A DNA stretch of 26,816 nt from Christensenella sp. UBA7102. GTDB lineage: Bacteria; Bacillota; Clostridia; Christensenellales; UBA1750. The notes below the pieces were generated by a model. That model worked only from the letters and a program-made list of their open reading frames with translations. It had not been told where the DNA came from and made no database searches. The translations under genes and the position numbers were made by a program. Shown piece after piece: positions 7,945 through 15,098 of this stretch; the stretch's first letter is position 1; every line of letters begins with the position of its first letter. Location: NCBI GenBank assembly GCA_002492415.1, contig DKYK01000085.1, positions 1-26,816 of the forward strand, written 5' to 3'.

Positions 7945-8706
7945 TTACTGTGCGGTAAATCCGCCGTCAATGACCAGGCAGGTGCCCACCACGCCGCTGG
8001 CCTCGTCCGACGCCAGGAAGATGATGCCATTTGCCACTTCGTCCGTCGTAATGAGCCGGCCGATGGGCTTTTCCACCTTCACCTGCGCAAGCATCGCGCG
8101 CTTTTTCTCCGGGTCGGTTTCGCCCTCCCAGAAAATAGGCGTATCTGTCGCGCCCGGGCACACGCAGTTGACGCGCACGCCGTAGGGGATGGCCTCCAGC
8201 GCCGCCGAGCGCGTCAGGCTGACCATCGCGCCCTTGGTGGCCGTGTACACCGCCAGCTCATGATACCCCACAAACGCCAGCTCTGAAGCGCAGTTGACGA
8301 TGGCGCCCGATCCCTGCGCCTTCATCAGCGGCAGGATCTTTCGCATCAGCAGGAATGTGCCCCCGAGGTTGATGTCCATCATCTTGTCGTATTCCGCCTT
8401 GGTGGTGTCCACCAGCAGCTTGGTCACCTGCACGCCCGCAACGTTAACCAGCACGTCGATGCGCCCAAATCGCGCCAATGCCCGCTGCACCGCCGCATCC
8501 ACCGCGCTCTCGTCCGATACGTCGCAGGCGCAGCTTTCCGCCTCGCCGCCCGCCGCAGCGATGCGCGCGCGCGTCTCTTCCAAGCCTGCACGGTTCACAT
8601 CCATCAAAAAGAGCTTCGCGCCCTCGCCCGCCAGCCGCACCGCCGCCTGCGCGCCAATGCCGGACGCCGCGCCCGTCACCACCGCGATCCGATTTTCCAG
8701 TCTCAT
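7945..8706 (-). CDS. Short-chain dehydrogenase/reductase (SDR)
   Basis: A classical SDR of 253 residues from the second of two in-frame ATGs. That start (8706) lies 6 nt from GGAGGG, while the first ATG (8712) touches it. The cofactor motif TGAASGIG is at 11-18, NVAG near 88, and the catalytic Ser141, Tyr154 and Lys158 (YTATK) are intact. The C-terminus IDGGFTAQ is typical of the FabG-like group. It oxidises or reduces an alcohol/ketone with NAD(P). It is the first gene of a four-gene unit (SDR, creatininase, aldo/keto reductase, amidohydrolase-like) with a promoter directly upstream. Substrate unknown. Confidence 0.88.
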   Translation of the reverse strand: MRLENRIAVVTGAASGIGAQAAVRLAGEGAKLFLMDVNRAGLEETRARIAAAGGEAESCACDVSDESAVDAAVQRALARFGRIDVLVNVAGVQVTKLLVDTTKAEYDKMMDINLGGTFLLMRKILPLMKAQGSGAIVNCASELAFVGYHELAVYTATKGAMVSLTRSAALEAIPYGVRVNCVCPGATDTPIFWEGETDPEKKRAMLAQVKVEKPIGRLITTDEVANGIIFLASDEASGVVGTCLVIDGGFTAQ

Positions 8707-8750
8707 GTCCATCCCTCCGTTTTTCTGTGTATAAAGATTCAGCGGATATG

Positions 8751-8780
8751 ATTATACATCAACCCCACCGAAGGACGCAA
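8751..8780 (-). promoter_or_regulatory. Sigma-A promoter of the SDR-creatininase-AKR operon
   Basis: On the minus strand a perfect TATAAT (8751-8756) is preceded by TTGCGT (8775-8780) with an 18-bp spacer. It lies between the GNAT stop and the SDR start, so the operon can be expressed independently of the GNAT gene. No terminator is visible after the GNAT gene. Confidence 0.6.
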
Positions 8781-8791
8781 GGGCGCGTGCG

Positions 8792-9730
8792 TTAAACAAG
8801 CAGCCGCTCGTCCAGCCTGCGCACCGCAGAATACGTAAACGGAGAAAAATGCTTGCGCCAATACCGGTACGCCGGTGGGTTGAGCGTCTCGCAGTCCACG
8901 CCCAGCCGCGCAACGCCCTGCTGCGCAAGGTCGCGCAGAGCAGCGGCCATCAGCGCGTCCATCGCGCCGCTGCCCCGAAACGCCGGTTCGCAGTATGTCT
9001 TGCCGATGTGCATCGTGCCCGGCAGATCGTCCACGAAGGTTTCGCCGCTGCTCTCAAGCGTCAGCAGCGCAAAGACCCTGTCCCCATCACAGGCAAAGTA
9101 AGCGATGGATTCACGATCTGCCGCCATCTGCTGCGCCGTTACCCGTGCCTTAGGCATCATCACGGGCGCGCTTTCCATGTGGGCGGCCAGGGCGTTGGAC
9201 AGCCGCGCGGCCTCGGCTTCCTGACCGGGCAACATCCTGCGCACCGCAAAGCGCGGCGCGGGGGAGGGGATAGGCGTCGTCATTCGCATCAGATCACAGC
9301 ACCGGATGCCGTATCCGTTTAGGGCCAGCCCGCGCAGCGTCGTCTCCTCGTGCGCGTACCGACTGATCGCAAGGGAAGTCACGCCCTGTGCGGGCAGCGC
9401 AGCCGTCGCCTCGGTCAACAGCGCCGTCAGCGTCCGCTCGGGGTCGCTGCCCCCAAACGCCGACGCGTGCACCGGCGAAAACACCCCGCGGCAGTTCCCG
9501 AACGCCCCGTCAAACGGCGGAAGAAACGCCAGAAATCCCACCGCCGCACCGCCCTCCAGCGCTAGCCAGCCCAGTCCTTGTTGCAGCACCCGGGTGAGCG
9601 GTTCGGCAAGATCCTCCGGCTGCACGGCAGGCAGCACGGGATTTGCCGCGCGCTCGCGCCGGTATGCGTCCAGTGCCAGCGTCGTGCACGCGGCAAGGTC
9701 AGAAAATTCTGCAGTTCGTGTCAAAACCAT
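8792..9730 (-). CDS. GNAT-family N-acetyltransferase, tandem domains
   Basis: A 312-residue protein with two GNAT-like halves. The N-terminal half (about 1-150) carries GWLALEGGAAVGFLAFLPP but no clear acetyl-CoA loop. The C-terminal half has the CoA-binding element in TYCEPAFRGSGAMDALMAAAL and the closing LGVDCETLNPPAYRYWRKHF helix. Such tandem proteins usually have one active and one degenerate domain. The acceptor is unknown. GGAGG lies about 6 nt before the ATG. The gene is divergent from the ferredoxin-type aldo/keto reductase and lies upstream of the SDR operon, which has its own promoter. Confidence 0.82.
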   Translation of the reverse strand: MVLTRTAEFSDLAACTTLALDAYRRERAANPVLPAVQPEDLAEPLTRVLQQGLGWLALEGGAAVGFLAFLPPFDGAFGNCRGVFSPVHASAFGGSDPERTLTALLTEATAALPAQGVTSLAISRYAHEETTLRGLALNGYGIRCCDLMRMTTPIPSPAPRFAVRRMLPGQEAEAARLSNALAAHMESAPVMMPKARVTAQQMAADRESIAYFACDGDRVFALLTLESSGETFVDDLPGTMHIGKTYCEPAFRGSGAMDALMAAALRDLAQQGVARLGVDCETLNPPAYRYWRKHFSPFTYSAVRRLDERLLV

Positions 9731-9761
9731 GTTTGTCCTCCTGAAATTAACATCGCGCGCG

Positions 9762-9791
9762 TTTACAATCCCGCGCTGAATATGGTATCAT
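9762..9791 (+). promoter_or_regulatory. Sigma-A promoter (extended -10) of the ferredoxin-type aldo/keto reductase
   Basis: TTTACA (9762-9767) and TATCAT (9786-9791) are 18 bp apart, and the -10 is preceded by TGG, an extended -10. The start ATG of the next plus-strand gene is about 45 nt downstream of the expected transcription start. Confidence 0.6.
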
Positions 9792-9842
9792 TATAGTCGG
9801 AATTAACGGCTGTTTCCAGAACAGAGAAAGGAAGAAAAAGAT

Positions 9843-10976
9843 ATGAAGCTGCGTAATTTTGGCAAATTGGGCATTCAAGGCTCTGCTTTCGGCCTGGGCT
9901 GCATGCGATTCCCGATGAAAGAGGTGGATGGGAAGAAGGTTGTCGATGAGGAAAACGCCATCAACATCATCCGCACGGCCATCGACGGCGGCGTGACCTA
10001 TCTGGACACCGCCTATGTCTACCTGGGCCAGCAGTCCGAGGTTGTGGTGGGCAAGGCGCTGCGGGACGGCTACCGTGAAAAGTGCACCATCGCCACCAAG
10101 CTGCCCATCTGGCTGGCGGAAAAGCCCGAGGATATGCAGCGCATGTTCGACGAGGAGCTGGCGCGCCTGCAGACGGACCACATCGACTTCTATCTGGTGC
10201 ACGCGCTGGGACGTGAGCGCTGGGATAAGGCCAAGGCGCTGGGCGTGCGCGAATTCCTCACGCGCCTGAAGGCCGAGGGCAAGATCCGCTTTGCGTGCTT
10301 TTCTTTCCATGACGATTACGATGCGTTTGAGTATATTCTCAACGATTACGACTGGGATATGTGCCAGCTGCAGTTCAACTATATGGACGTCGCGAACCAG
10401 GCGGGGCTCAAGGGCGTCAAGCTCGCGGGCTCCAAGGGCATTCCCGTCGTGGTGATGGAGGGCCTGCTGGGCGGCCGCCTGGCCAACGCGCCGGACAACG
10501 TTCAGGCGCTCTACGATGCCTTTCCCGTCAAGCGCTCGCCCGTGGAGTGGGCGTTCCGCTGGTTGTGCAATCAGCCCGAGGTCGCAACCGTCCTCTCCGG
10601 CGTGACCACCGTCGAGCAGACTAAGGACAATCTGCGGATCTTTGACACCGTGGAGCCCGGCTGCATGGACGCCGACGAACTCGCGCTCATCGACCGCGTG
10701 CGCGACGCCTACAACAGCCGCATCAAGGTGGGCTGCACGGGCTGCGCCTACTGCATGCCCTGCCCGCAGGGTGTGGATATCCCCGGCGCCTTCTCCGCGT
10801 GGAACAACGCTTCGCTCTATGGCGGTCTGGAGAAGGGAAACAAGGATTACCAGCGCCTGTGCGCCGAGGGCAAGGCGCCCACCCAGTGCGTCGAATGCGG
10901 CGCGTGCATGGCGGTCTGCCCCCAGCATATCAACATCATCGACATGCTCAAAAACGTCACCGCGGATCTGGCGTAA
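9843..10976 (+). CDS. Aldo/keto reductase with C-terminal 2x[4Fe-4S] ferredoxin domain
   Basis: A 377-residue protein. The barrel (about 1-285) has the full tetrad Asp55, Tyr60, Lys86 and His120. The C-terminal part has two ferredoxin-type cysteine clusters, CTGCAYCMPC (Cys298, 301, 304, 308) and CVECGACMAVC (Cys349, 352, 355, 359), for two [4Fe-4S] centres. This architecture is common in Clostridia and other anaerobes and links carbonyl reduction to ferredoxin-level electrons; the physiological substrate is generally unknown. GGAAG precedes the ATG. It is a single-gene unit, with an extended -10 promoter upstream and a strong terminator downstream. Confidence 0.93.
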   Translation: MKLRNFGKLGIQGSAFGLGCMRFPMKEVDGKKVVDEENAINIIRTAIDGGVTYLDTAYVYLGQQSEVVVGKALRDGYREKCTIATKLPIWLAEKPEDMQRMFDEELARLQTDHIDFYLVHALGRERWDKAKALGVREFLTRLKAEGKIRFACFSFHDDYDAFEYILNDYDWDMCQLQFNYMDVANQAGLKGVKLAGSKGIPVVVMEGLLGGRLANAPDNVQALYDAFPVKRSPVEWAFRWLCNQPEVATVLSGVTTVEQTKDNLRIFDTVEPGCMDADELALIDRVRDAYNSRIKVGCTGCAYCMPCPQGVDIPGAFSAWNNASLYGGLEKGNKDYQRLCAEGKAPTQCVECGACMAVCPQHINIIDMLKNVTADLA

Positions 10977-10990
10977 TCCTGGAGATTTTT

Positions 10991-11031
10991 CTCTCCGCTC
11001 CCATCTTGCGGGGGCGGAGAGTTTTCATTTT
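10991..11031 (+). terminator. Strong intrinsic terminator
   Basis: A 12-bp stem (10991-11002 with 11010-11021, one G-T pair) has a 7-nt loop and is followed by TTTTCATTTT. It begins 14 nt after the stop of the ferredoxin-type aldo/keto reductase. Confidence 0.92.
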
Positions 11032-11051
11032 GTCGGAAAGGAAGACGCGTG

Positions 11052-11381
11052 ATGACGAATTGTATGGTGATCTTGCTGTATTTGTGGGAAGAGAAGGTCG
11101 CGCTTCGCTGTCAGCAGCTGCCGCCGATGCAGCTGCCGCAGCAGCTGCTGCCCGAGGGCGCGCGCTTTGCCGGCGTGGGCCTTTTGGGCGAAGCGGACGT
11201 CTACCTCTATGCGGTAGAGGCGCCCTTTTCTGGCCCCATGAAGCCCGAAGCCGCCGCTGAGGGTGCGCTGCGTCATCTCATCGACCTGGCGCATCGTCCG
11301 GATCCGCAGGATTTTGCGCTCCTGCATGAGGAGGGCGTCTGGACGCTCACTGCGCAGAACCTTGATCAGGACGTCTACTAG
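11052..11381 (+). CDS. Small protein of unknown function
   Basis: A 109-residue protein I do not recognise. The ATG at 11052 is preferred over the GTG one codon before because GGAAG then sits 7 nt upstream. It is soluble and Leu/Ala/Gln-rich, with a PPMQLPQQLLPEG stretch near residues 24-36, a central beta-like segment (GVGLLGEADVYLYAVEAPF) and a probable C-terminal helix pair. Codon use and GC bias match the neighbours, which supports real coding. It sits just past the terminator of the aldo/keto reductase and ends on a CTAG shared with the convergent nucleotidyltransferase stop. No function can be inferred from context. Confidence 0.6.
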   Translation: MTNCMVILLYLWEEKVALRCQQLPPMQLPQQLLPEGARFAGVGLLGEADVYLYAVEAPFSGPMKPEAAAEGALRHLIDLAHRPDPQDFALLHEEGVWTLTAQNLDQDVY

Positions 11382-12139
11382 CGCAACCCTTTTGCAATCT
11401 CTTCGAGCATCTTTGCGCGGAAGGCGGAAAGCTCTTCCAATGGGAAAGTCTGCGCTTGACCGCCCTCATATTCCGCAAGCGCCCGGCGCAGAAGGTCTGC
11501 ATACTCCGGAAAGGCGTCCATGCCCCAGCGCCCGCCCTGCGCCTTGGTCAGCACCCGCCGCAGGTGCGCAAAGGACAGTATGCGCGGCAGCGTCAGTATG
11601 TTGGAGGCGAACAGTCCGTAGTCCTCAAAGGAACAGTCCTCGATGCCATCGGTGATGGAGCGCCAGAAGACCTCGTCGCCCACCTCGGGCAGCAGCTCCG
11701 CGGGCTTTGGCCCCAGCAACGTCACGCCGCTTTGCCGCGCCACACGGTAGTATGCCGGAATGTCTCCATCGGGGAAGTCGCCCGCAAGCAGCGGATTGTC
11801 TGCGTCGTGCGCCGCATATCGCCCCGCCCACATCTGGCTGAAGTGAAAGCAGCACACCGGCTGCGGCCGCAGCAGTCCCGCGCGCGTTACCACGGACAGC
11901 TCCACTGGGCAGGGCGCGCCGTGCAGCGGCAGCAGCGCGTCGGCAAACACGGTTCGCTCCGCCCTCGTCATGGAACCCTCACTCACCAGCAGCAGGTCCA
12001 GGTCCGACCGCCCGGGCACATAGCCGCCCAGGCAGATGGAGCCGTGCAGGTACGCCGCCAATAGACCGGGACAGTGCGCCCGCGCGATGCGCGCCACATT
12101 TTGTGCCTGCGCGAGCGGAGCATGGGGGAGAGTATCCAT
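11378..12139 (-). CDS. AadA-like aminoglycoside nucleotidyltransferase homologue
   Basis: A 253-residue protein with the layout of ANT(3'')/ANT(9) enzymes: an N-terminal nucleotidyltransferase domain and a C-terminal helical DUF4111-type domain. The metal and nucleotide motif is HGS (Gly33-Ser34) followed by GRSDLDLLL with Asp46 and Asp48. Glu80 in PVELSVV matches the catalytic base known from AadA. The C-terminal segment SNILTLPRIL and the KAQGGRWG stretch also match AadA. The family transfers AMP to streptomycin or spectinomycin, but distant homologues may have other substrates, so resistance is only a possibility. GAGGAGG lies 7 nt before the ATG. It is divergent from an XRE regulator, which might control it. 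Confidence 0.75.
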   Translation of the reverse strand: MDTLPHAPLAQAQNVARIARAHCPGLLAAYLHGSICLGGYVPGRSDLDLLLVSEGSMTRAERTVFADALLPLHGAPCPVELSVVTRAGLLRPQPVCCFHFSQMWAGRYAAHDADNPLLAGDFPDGDIPAYYRVARQSGVTLLGPKPAELLPEVGDEVFWRSITDGIEDCSFEDYGLFASNILTLPRILSFAHLRRVLTKAQGGRWGMDAFPEYADLLRRALAEYEGGQAQTFPLEELSAFRAKMLEEIAKGLR

Positions 12140-12170
12140 AAAAAAACCTCCTCAACTGAACAAAATGTAT

Positions 12171-12199
12171 TTTCAAACCCTTCGAAGATATGCTATAAT
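12171..12199 (+). promoter_or_regulatory. Extended -10 promoter of the XRE regulator
   Basis: TGCTATAAT gives a perfect -10 (12194-12199) with the TGn extension. TTTCAA (12171-12176) is a weak -35 at 17 bp. The expected start is near 12206, 28 nt before the regulator ATG. Confidence 0.7.
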
Positions 12200-12233
12200 C
12201 AGTATGATCGAAATCCCAAAGGATGGTGACAGC

Positions 12234-12617
12234 ATGGCGGGTACGACGTTTGGAGATCGCCTGCGCGAGTTGCGCAAGGAGCGCGGTATGCAGCAGCGCG
12301 AACTGGGTGAGAGATACGGCCTGTCCTCCAGCGCCATTGGCTCCTATGAGCGCAACCTGCGCGAGCCGACGCTGGAGCTGTTGCTGCAGTTGTCGGAGTA
12401 TTTTGGCGTATCGGTGGACTATCTGCTCTGCCGCACCGAGGAGCGGCTGACCGCCAAAGAGTACAAGGAGAAGGATGCGTATGAGCTGACTGAGTTCATG
12501 CGCGATCACACCGTCACCGTCGGCGGCGTCGTGGTCACCGAGGCCGACAAGCGGCGCATCTGCGATATGGCCACCGGTCTGTTCTGGACGCGCATCACCC
12601 ACGAAGAAAAGAAGTGA
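12234..12617 (+). CDS. XRE-family transcriptional regulator
   Basis: A 127-residue DNA-binding protein. The frame stays open upstream, but the ATG at 12234 starts the recognisable domain (FGDRLRELRKERGMQQRELG) and follows AAAGGA and a promoter. The Cro/C1 helix-turn-helix fills residues 5-62, with recognition helix around SSSAIGSYERNLREP, and ends in the common VSVDYLL segment. The remaining 60 residues are charged with no known effector domain (ELTEFMRDHTVTVGGVVVTEADKRRI), perhaps for dimerisation. It is divergent from the AadA-like gene with about 95 bp between and followed by its own terminator. It may autoregulate; the target is not known. Confidence 0.85.
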   Translation: MAGTTFGDRLRELRKERGMQQRELGERYGLSSSAIGSYERNLREPTLELLLQLSEYFGVSVDYLLCRTEERLTAKEYKEKDAYELTEFMRDHTVTVGGVVVTEADKRRICDMATGLFWTRITHEEKK

Positions 12618-12650
12618 GCAGACCACAGTTCCAGTATAACAGAAAACACG

Positions 12651-12690
12651 CAAGCCCGCAGCAAATGATTCGTGCGGGTTTGTTTTTATT
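12651..12690 (+). terminator. Intrinsic terminator after the XRE regulator
   Basis: CAAGCCCGCA (12651-12660) pairs with TGCGGGTTTG (12673-12682), one G-T pair included. It is followed by TTTTTATTTG. It isolates the regulator from the broken GNAT gene downstream. Confidence 0.85.
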
Positions 12691-12714
12691 TGATTTCAAA
12701 CCGGAGGAAAGATG

Positions 12715-13279
12715 ATGAACTGCGAAATTCCCTTATTTGCCCATGACGGCTATCTGCTGCGCCCTGCTCGCCATGCGGATGCCGACGCCTATTATGAGCA
12801 CAACTTCTGCCCGCTCGATCCCAAGGTCGCGCGTCTGACGGGCTGTCGGCCCAACTTTACCCGCGAGGAGGTCGTGCCCTTCTTCCACGCCTGTATAAGC
12901 GACGAGGATCGCCTGGATCTGCTGCTCATCGCTCCGGATGGCGCCATCGTCGGCGAGAGCGTGGTCAACGAGATCGACTGGGACGCCCGCTGCGCCAACT
13001 TCCGCTGCGCCATCTTCCATCCTGAGCATCGCGGCCATGGCCTGGGCGCCTTTCCTCATCGACAGCGCCTGCGCCGCCGCCTTTGATCACCTGCACCTCC
13101 ACCGCCTGGAGCTGGACGTGTTCTCTTTCAATTCCCGCGCCCTACGCGCCTATGAGCGCGCCGGCTTCGTCCGCGAGGGCACCCGCCGCGCCGCCGTCCC
13201 CGACGGAGAGGGGTGGGCCGACGATATCCTCATGGCGATGCTCGACACTGAATGGCGTGCCCGCAGCGAAATTTGCTGA
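12715..13279 (+). pseudogene. GNAT acetyltransferase (RimJ/RimL type), frameshifted
   Basis: Two overlapping frames together make one acetyltransferase of about 188 residues. The first frame runs from ATG 12715 (7 nt after GGAGG) through the CoA loop HPEHRGHGLGAF and then becomes nonsense. The second continues the fold with FLIDSACAAAFDHL, the LELDVFSFNSRALRAYERAGF helix and EGTRR. The join is at TTTCCTC (13051-13057): removing one C at 13054 or 13055 restores an uninterrupted gene. Everything else (ribosome site, codon use, terminator) is intact, so the lesion is recent or a sequencing error in a short C run. Such enzymes acetylate protein N-termini or small amines. Confidence 0.85.
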
Positions 13280-13294
13280 ATATCAACTGCACAG

Positions 13295-13330
13295 AAAGGC
13301 AGCCCCGGAATTGTCCCGGGGCTGCCTTTT
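13295..13330. terminator. Bidirectional terminator
   Basis: An 11-bp GC-rich perfect stem (13298-13308 with 13316-13326) is extended by AAA/TTT pairs and has a 7-nt loop. On the plus strand TTTT follows, serving the broken GNAT gene. On the minus strand it begins 12-17 nt past the stop of the 23-residue peptide gene, with TTTCTG after it. Confidence 0.85.
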
Positions 13331-13342
13331 GCCTGTCTCAGC

Positions 13343-13414
13343 TTAGCGCAGAGCGAAGGCGGCCAGAGACATCACGACGCTATACACAGCAAACCAAGCC
13401 AGAAACCACATCAT
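13343..13414 (-). CDS. 23-residue hydrophobic peptide, not previously listed
   Basis: A short minus-strand reading frame, ATG at 13414 and TAA at 13343-13345, encodes 23 residues. It begins MMWFLAWF and ends AAFALR, a single membrane-spanning segment with one positive charge at the C-terminus. The ribosome binding site AAAGGAGGGGGG right before the ATG is among the strongest in the window. A terminator stem starts 12-17 nt after the stop, and a predicted promoter with a dyad lies upstream, so it has all parts of a small gene. It is back to back with an XRE regulator. It may be a small membrane peptide, signalling peptide or toxin; I recognise no family. Confidence 0.6.
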   Translation of the reverse strand: MMWFLAWFAVYSVVMSLAAFALR

Positions 13415-13441
13415 CCCCCCTCCTTTCCTGTTGTTCTTTCC

Positions 13442-13477
13442 AACTTTAACTGTAATTTGCAGTAAAAGTTAATACAA
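13442..13477 (-). promoter_or_regulatory. Promoter of the small peptide, overlapped by a dyad operator
   Basis: On the minus strand TTGTAT (-35, 13472-13477) and TACAGT (-10, 13449-13454) are 17 bp apart, giving a leader of about 28 nt. The dyad AACTTTAACTG-N7-CAGTAAAAGTT (13442-13452 and 13460-13470, one mismatch in 11) covers the spacer, the -10 and the start. The divergent XRE protein is the natural candidate to bind it. Confidence 0.55.
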
Positions 13478-13521
13478 CAAAATGCGGTATGGCAACATTT
13501 CTTTCGCGAAGTGATGAAGGA

Positions 13522-13734
13522 ATGTATCAAAGGATCCGCGAACTGAGGGAAGACCACGATCTGCTGCAGCGGCAGGTCGCGGACAGGCTGTATTGCTCGC
13601 AGCAGGTGTACAGCAATTATGAGCTTGGGCAAAGGGACGTTCCAACGGAGGTACTGATCCGCCTTGCCGATCTTTACCGCGTTTCCATCGATTATCTGCT
13701 CGGCCAGACGAATAATCCCGTCAGAAACCAATAA
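13522..13734 (+). CDS. Small XRE-family regulator
   Basis: A 70-residue, single-domain Cro/C1 regulator. The frame opens at ATG 13489, but the family normally starts at MYQRIRELRED, which is the ATG at 13522 with a GAAGTGATGAAGGA ribosome site. The helix-turn-helix spans residues 10-55, with CSQQVYSNYELGQRDVP as turn and recognition helix, ending in VSIDYLLGQT. These small proteins repress their own region in many Clostridia and prophages. It is divergent from the 23-residue peptide gene across a dyad, which suggests that it controls that gene. A shared terminator follows. Confidence 0.85.
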   Translation: MYQRIRELREDHDLLQRQVADRLYCSQQVYSNYELGQRDVPTEVLIRLADLYRVSIDYLLGQTNNPVRNQ

Positions 13735-13737
13735 AAA

Positions 13738-13780
13738 CAAGCCGGTACAGCATCAAGAAACCGTACCGTCTTGTCCTTTT
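13738..13780. terminator. Bidirectional terminator between XRE and metY
   Basis: CAAGCCGGTAC (13738-13748) pairs with GTACCGTCTTG (13763-13773) with a single mismatch. T runs flank it on both strands: TCCTTTTTAT on plus, TTTTTATTGG on minus. It ends both convergent genes. Confidence 0.88.
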
Positions 13781-13793
13781 TATGAGGGAATCT

Positions 13794-15056
13794 TTACACC
13801 TTGGCCAGCGCCTGCTCCACGTCCTTGAGGATGTCGCCCAGGTTCTCCAGACCCACCGAGAAGCGAATGAGGCCGGGGGTGACGCCGCCCGCGCGCAGCT
13901 GCTCGTCGGTCAGCTGGCGATGGGTGGTGTTGGCGGGCTGCAGCGCCAGCGTGCGGATGTCCGCCACGTGCGTGACGGTGGAGGCGATCTTAAGCGCGTC
14001 CATGAAACGCGCCGCGTTTTCGCGCGGACCCTTGATCGAGAAGGAGATGACGCCCGAGCAGCCCTTGGGCAGGTACTTCTTCGCCTTCTCGTGCTGGGAG
14101 TTACCGGGCAGACCCGGGTAGTTGACAAACTCCACCTTGTCGCACTTTTCCAGGTATTCGGCGACGGCCTGCGCGTTCTTGCAGTGCTGCGCCATGCGCA
14201 CCGGCAGCGTCTGCAGGCCCAGATCCAGCAGGAACGCGTCCTGCGCGCTGGGCAGCACGCCGAAGTCGCGCATCAGCTGCATGCGACACTTGATGATGTA
14301 GGCCGGCGCGCCGTAATCGGCGTACACAATGCCGTGATAGGTGGGATCCGGCTCGGTGAACTCCGGGAATTTGCCATTTTTCCAGTCGAACTTGCCCGAG
14401 TCCACGATCACGCCGCCCACCACCACCGCGTGGCCGTCCATGTACTTGGTGGTCGAGTGCGTCACGATGTCCGCGCCGAACTCGAACGGGCGGCACAGCA
14501 TGGGCGTGGCAAAGGTGTTGTCCACGATCAGCGGAATGCCATGCGCGTGCGCAAAGTTTGCGAATTTCTCAATGTCGCATACCACGAGCGTGGGGTTGGT
14601 CAGCGTCTCGGAGAACACCAGGCGTGTGTTTTCACGCACCGCAGCGTTCAGCTCCGCTTCCGTCGCGTCGGGGGAGACGAAGGTGCAGTCAATGCCGAAG
14701 CGCTTGAGCGTCACCGCAAACAGGTTTACCGTGCCGCCGTACACACCCGCGGTGCAGATGAAGTGGTCGCCCGCCTTGCAGATGTTCAGAATCGACAGCA
14801 GCGAGGCCGCCTGACCGGACGTGGTCATCAGCGCGCCCACGCCCCCCTCCAGCGCTGCGATCTTCTCCTCCACAAAGCCAACCGTCGGGTTGGAGATGCG
14901 GGAATAGATGTGGCCCTCGGTGGGCTGATCGAACAGATGCGCCATGTGGTCGGCGGAGGTGTATTCATAAGTGGTGGACTGATAAATGGGCATGGTGTGC
15001 GTGTCGCCGTTGCCGGGCTTGTACCCGCCGCGCAGCGCGAGAGTTTCGAGTTCCAT
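13794..15056 (-). CDS. metY: O-acetylhomoserine aminocarboxypropyltransferase (sulfhydrylase)
   Basis: A 420-residue PLP enzyme of the Cys/Met-metabolism family. The PLP lysine is Lys204 in HSTTKYMDGH. Other family marks are YSRISNPT (51-58), the SGQAA turn (80-84), and Asp179 in LIVDNTFATP. Its length and the GGYKPGNGDTHTMPIYQSTTY start match MetY rather than the shorter MetB/MetC. It makes homocysteine from O-acetylhomoserine and sulfide, feeding methionine and SAM. AGGAGG precedes the ATG. It lies 42 bp downstream of the radical SAM gene and is probably co-transcribed with it. No SAM or T-box riboswitch is visible upstream. Confidence 0.9.
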   Translation of the reverse strand: MELETLALRGGYKPGNGDTHTMPIYQSTTYEYTSADHMAHLFDQPTEGHIYSRISNPTVGFVEEKIAALEGGVGALMTTSGQAASLLSILNICKAGDHFICTAGVYGGTVNLFAVTLKRFGIDCTFVSPDATEAELNAAVRENTRLVFSETLTNPTLVVCDIEKFANFAHAHGIPLIVDNTFATPMLCRPFEFGADIVTHSTTKYMDGHAVVVGGVIVDSGKFDWKNGKFPEFTEPDPTYHGIVYADYGAPAYIIKCRMQLMRDFGVLPSAQDAFLLDLGLQTLPVRMAQHCKNAQAVAEYLEKCDKVEFVNYPGLPGNSQHEKAKKYLPKGCSGVISFSIKGPRENAARFMDALKIASTVTHVADIRTLALQPANTTHRQLTDEQLRAGGVTPGLIRFSVGLENLGDILKDVEQALAKV

Positions 15057-15098
15057 GGACTTGTAACCTCCTAAAATAGAACTGTTTTGAGTATCAGT

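Noticed and set aside
6509..8185. 558-residue plus-strand frame over three genes
   Set aside because: Runs antisense across the aldo/keto reductase, creatininase and SDR genes, all of which have intact catalytic motifs.
9747..10928. 393-residue minus-strand frame
   Set aside because: Shadow of the ferredoxin-type aldo/keto reductase, whose tetrad and eight cluster cysteines are intact.
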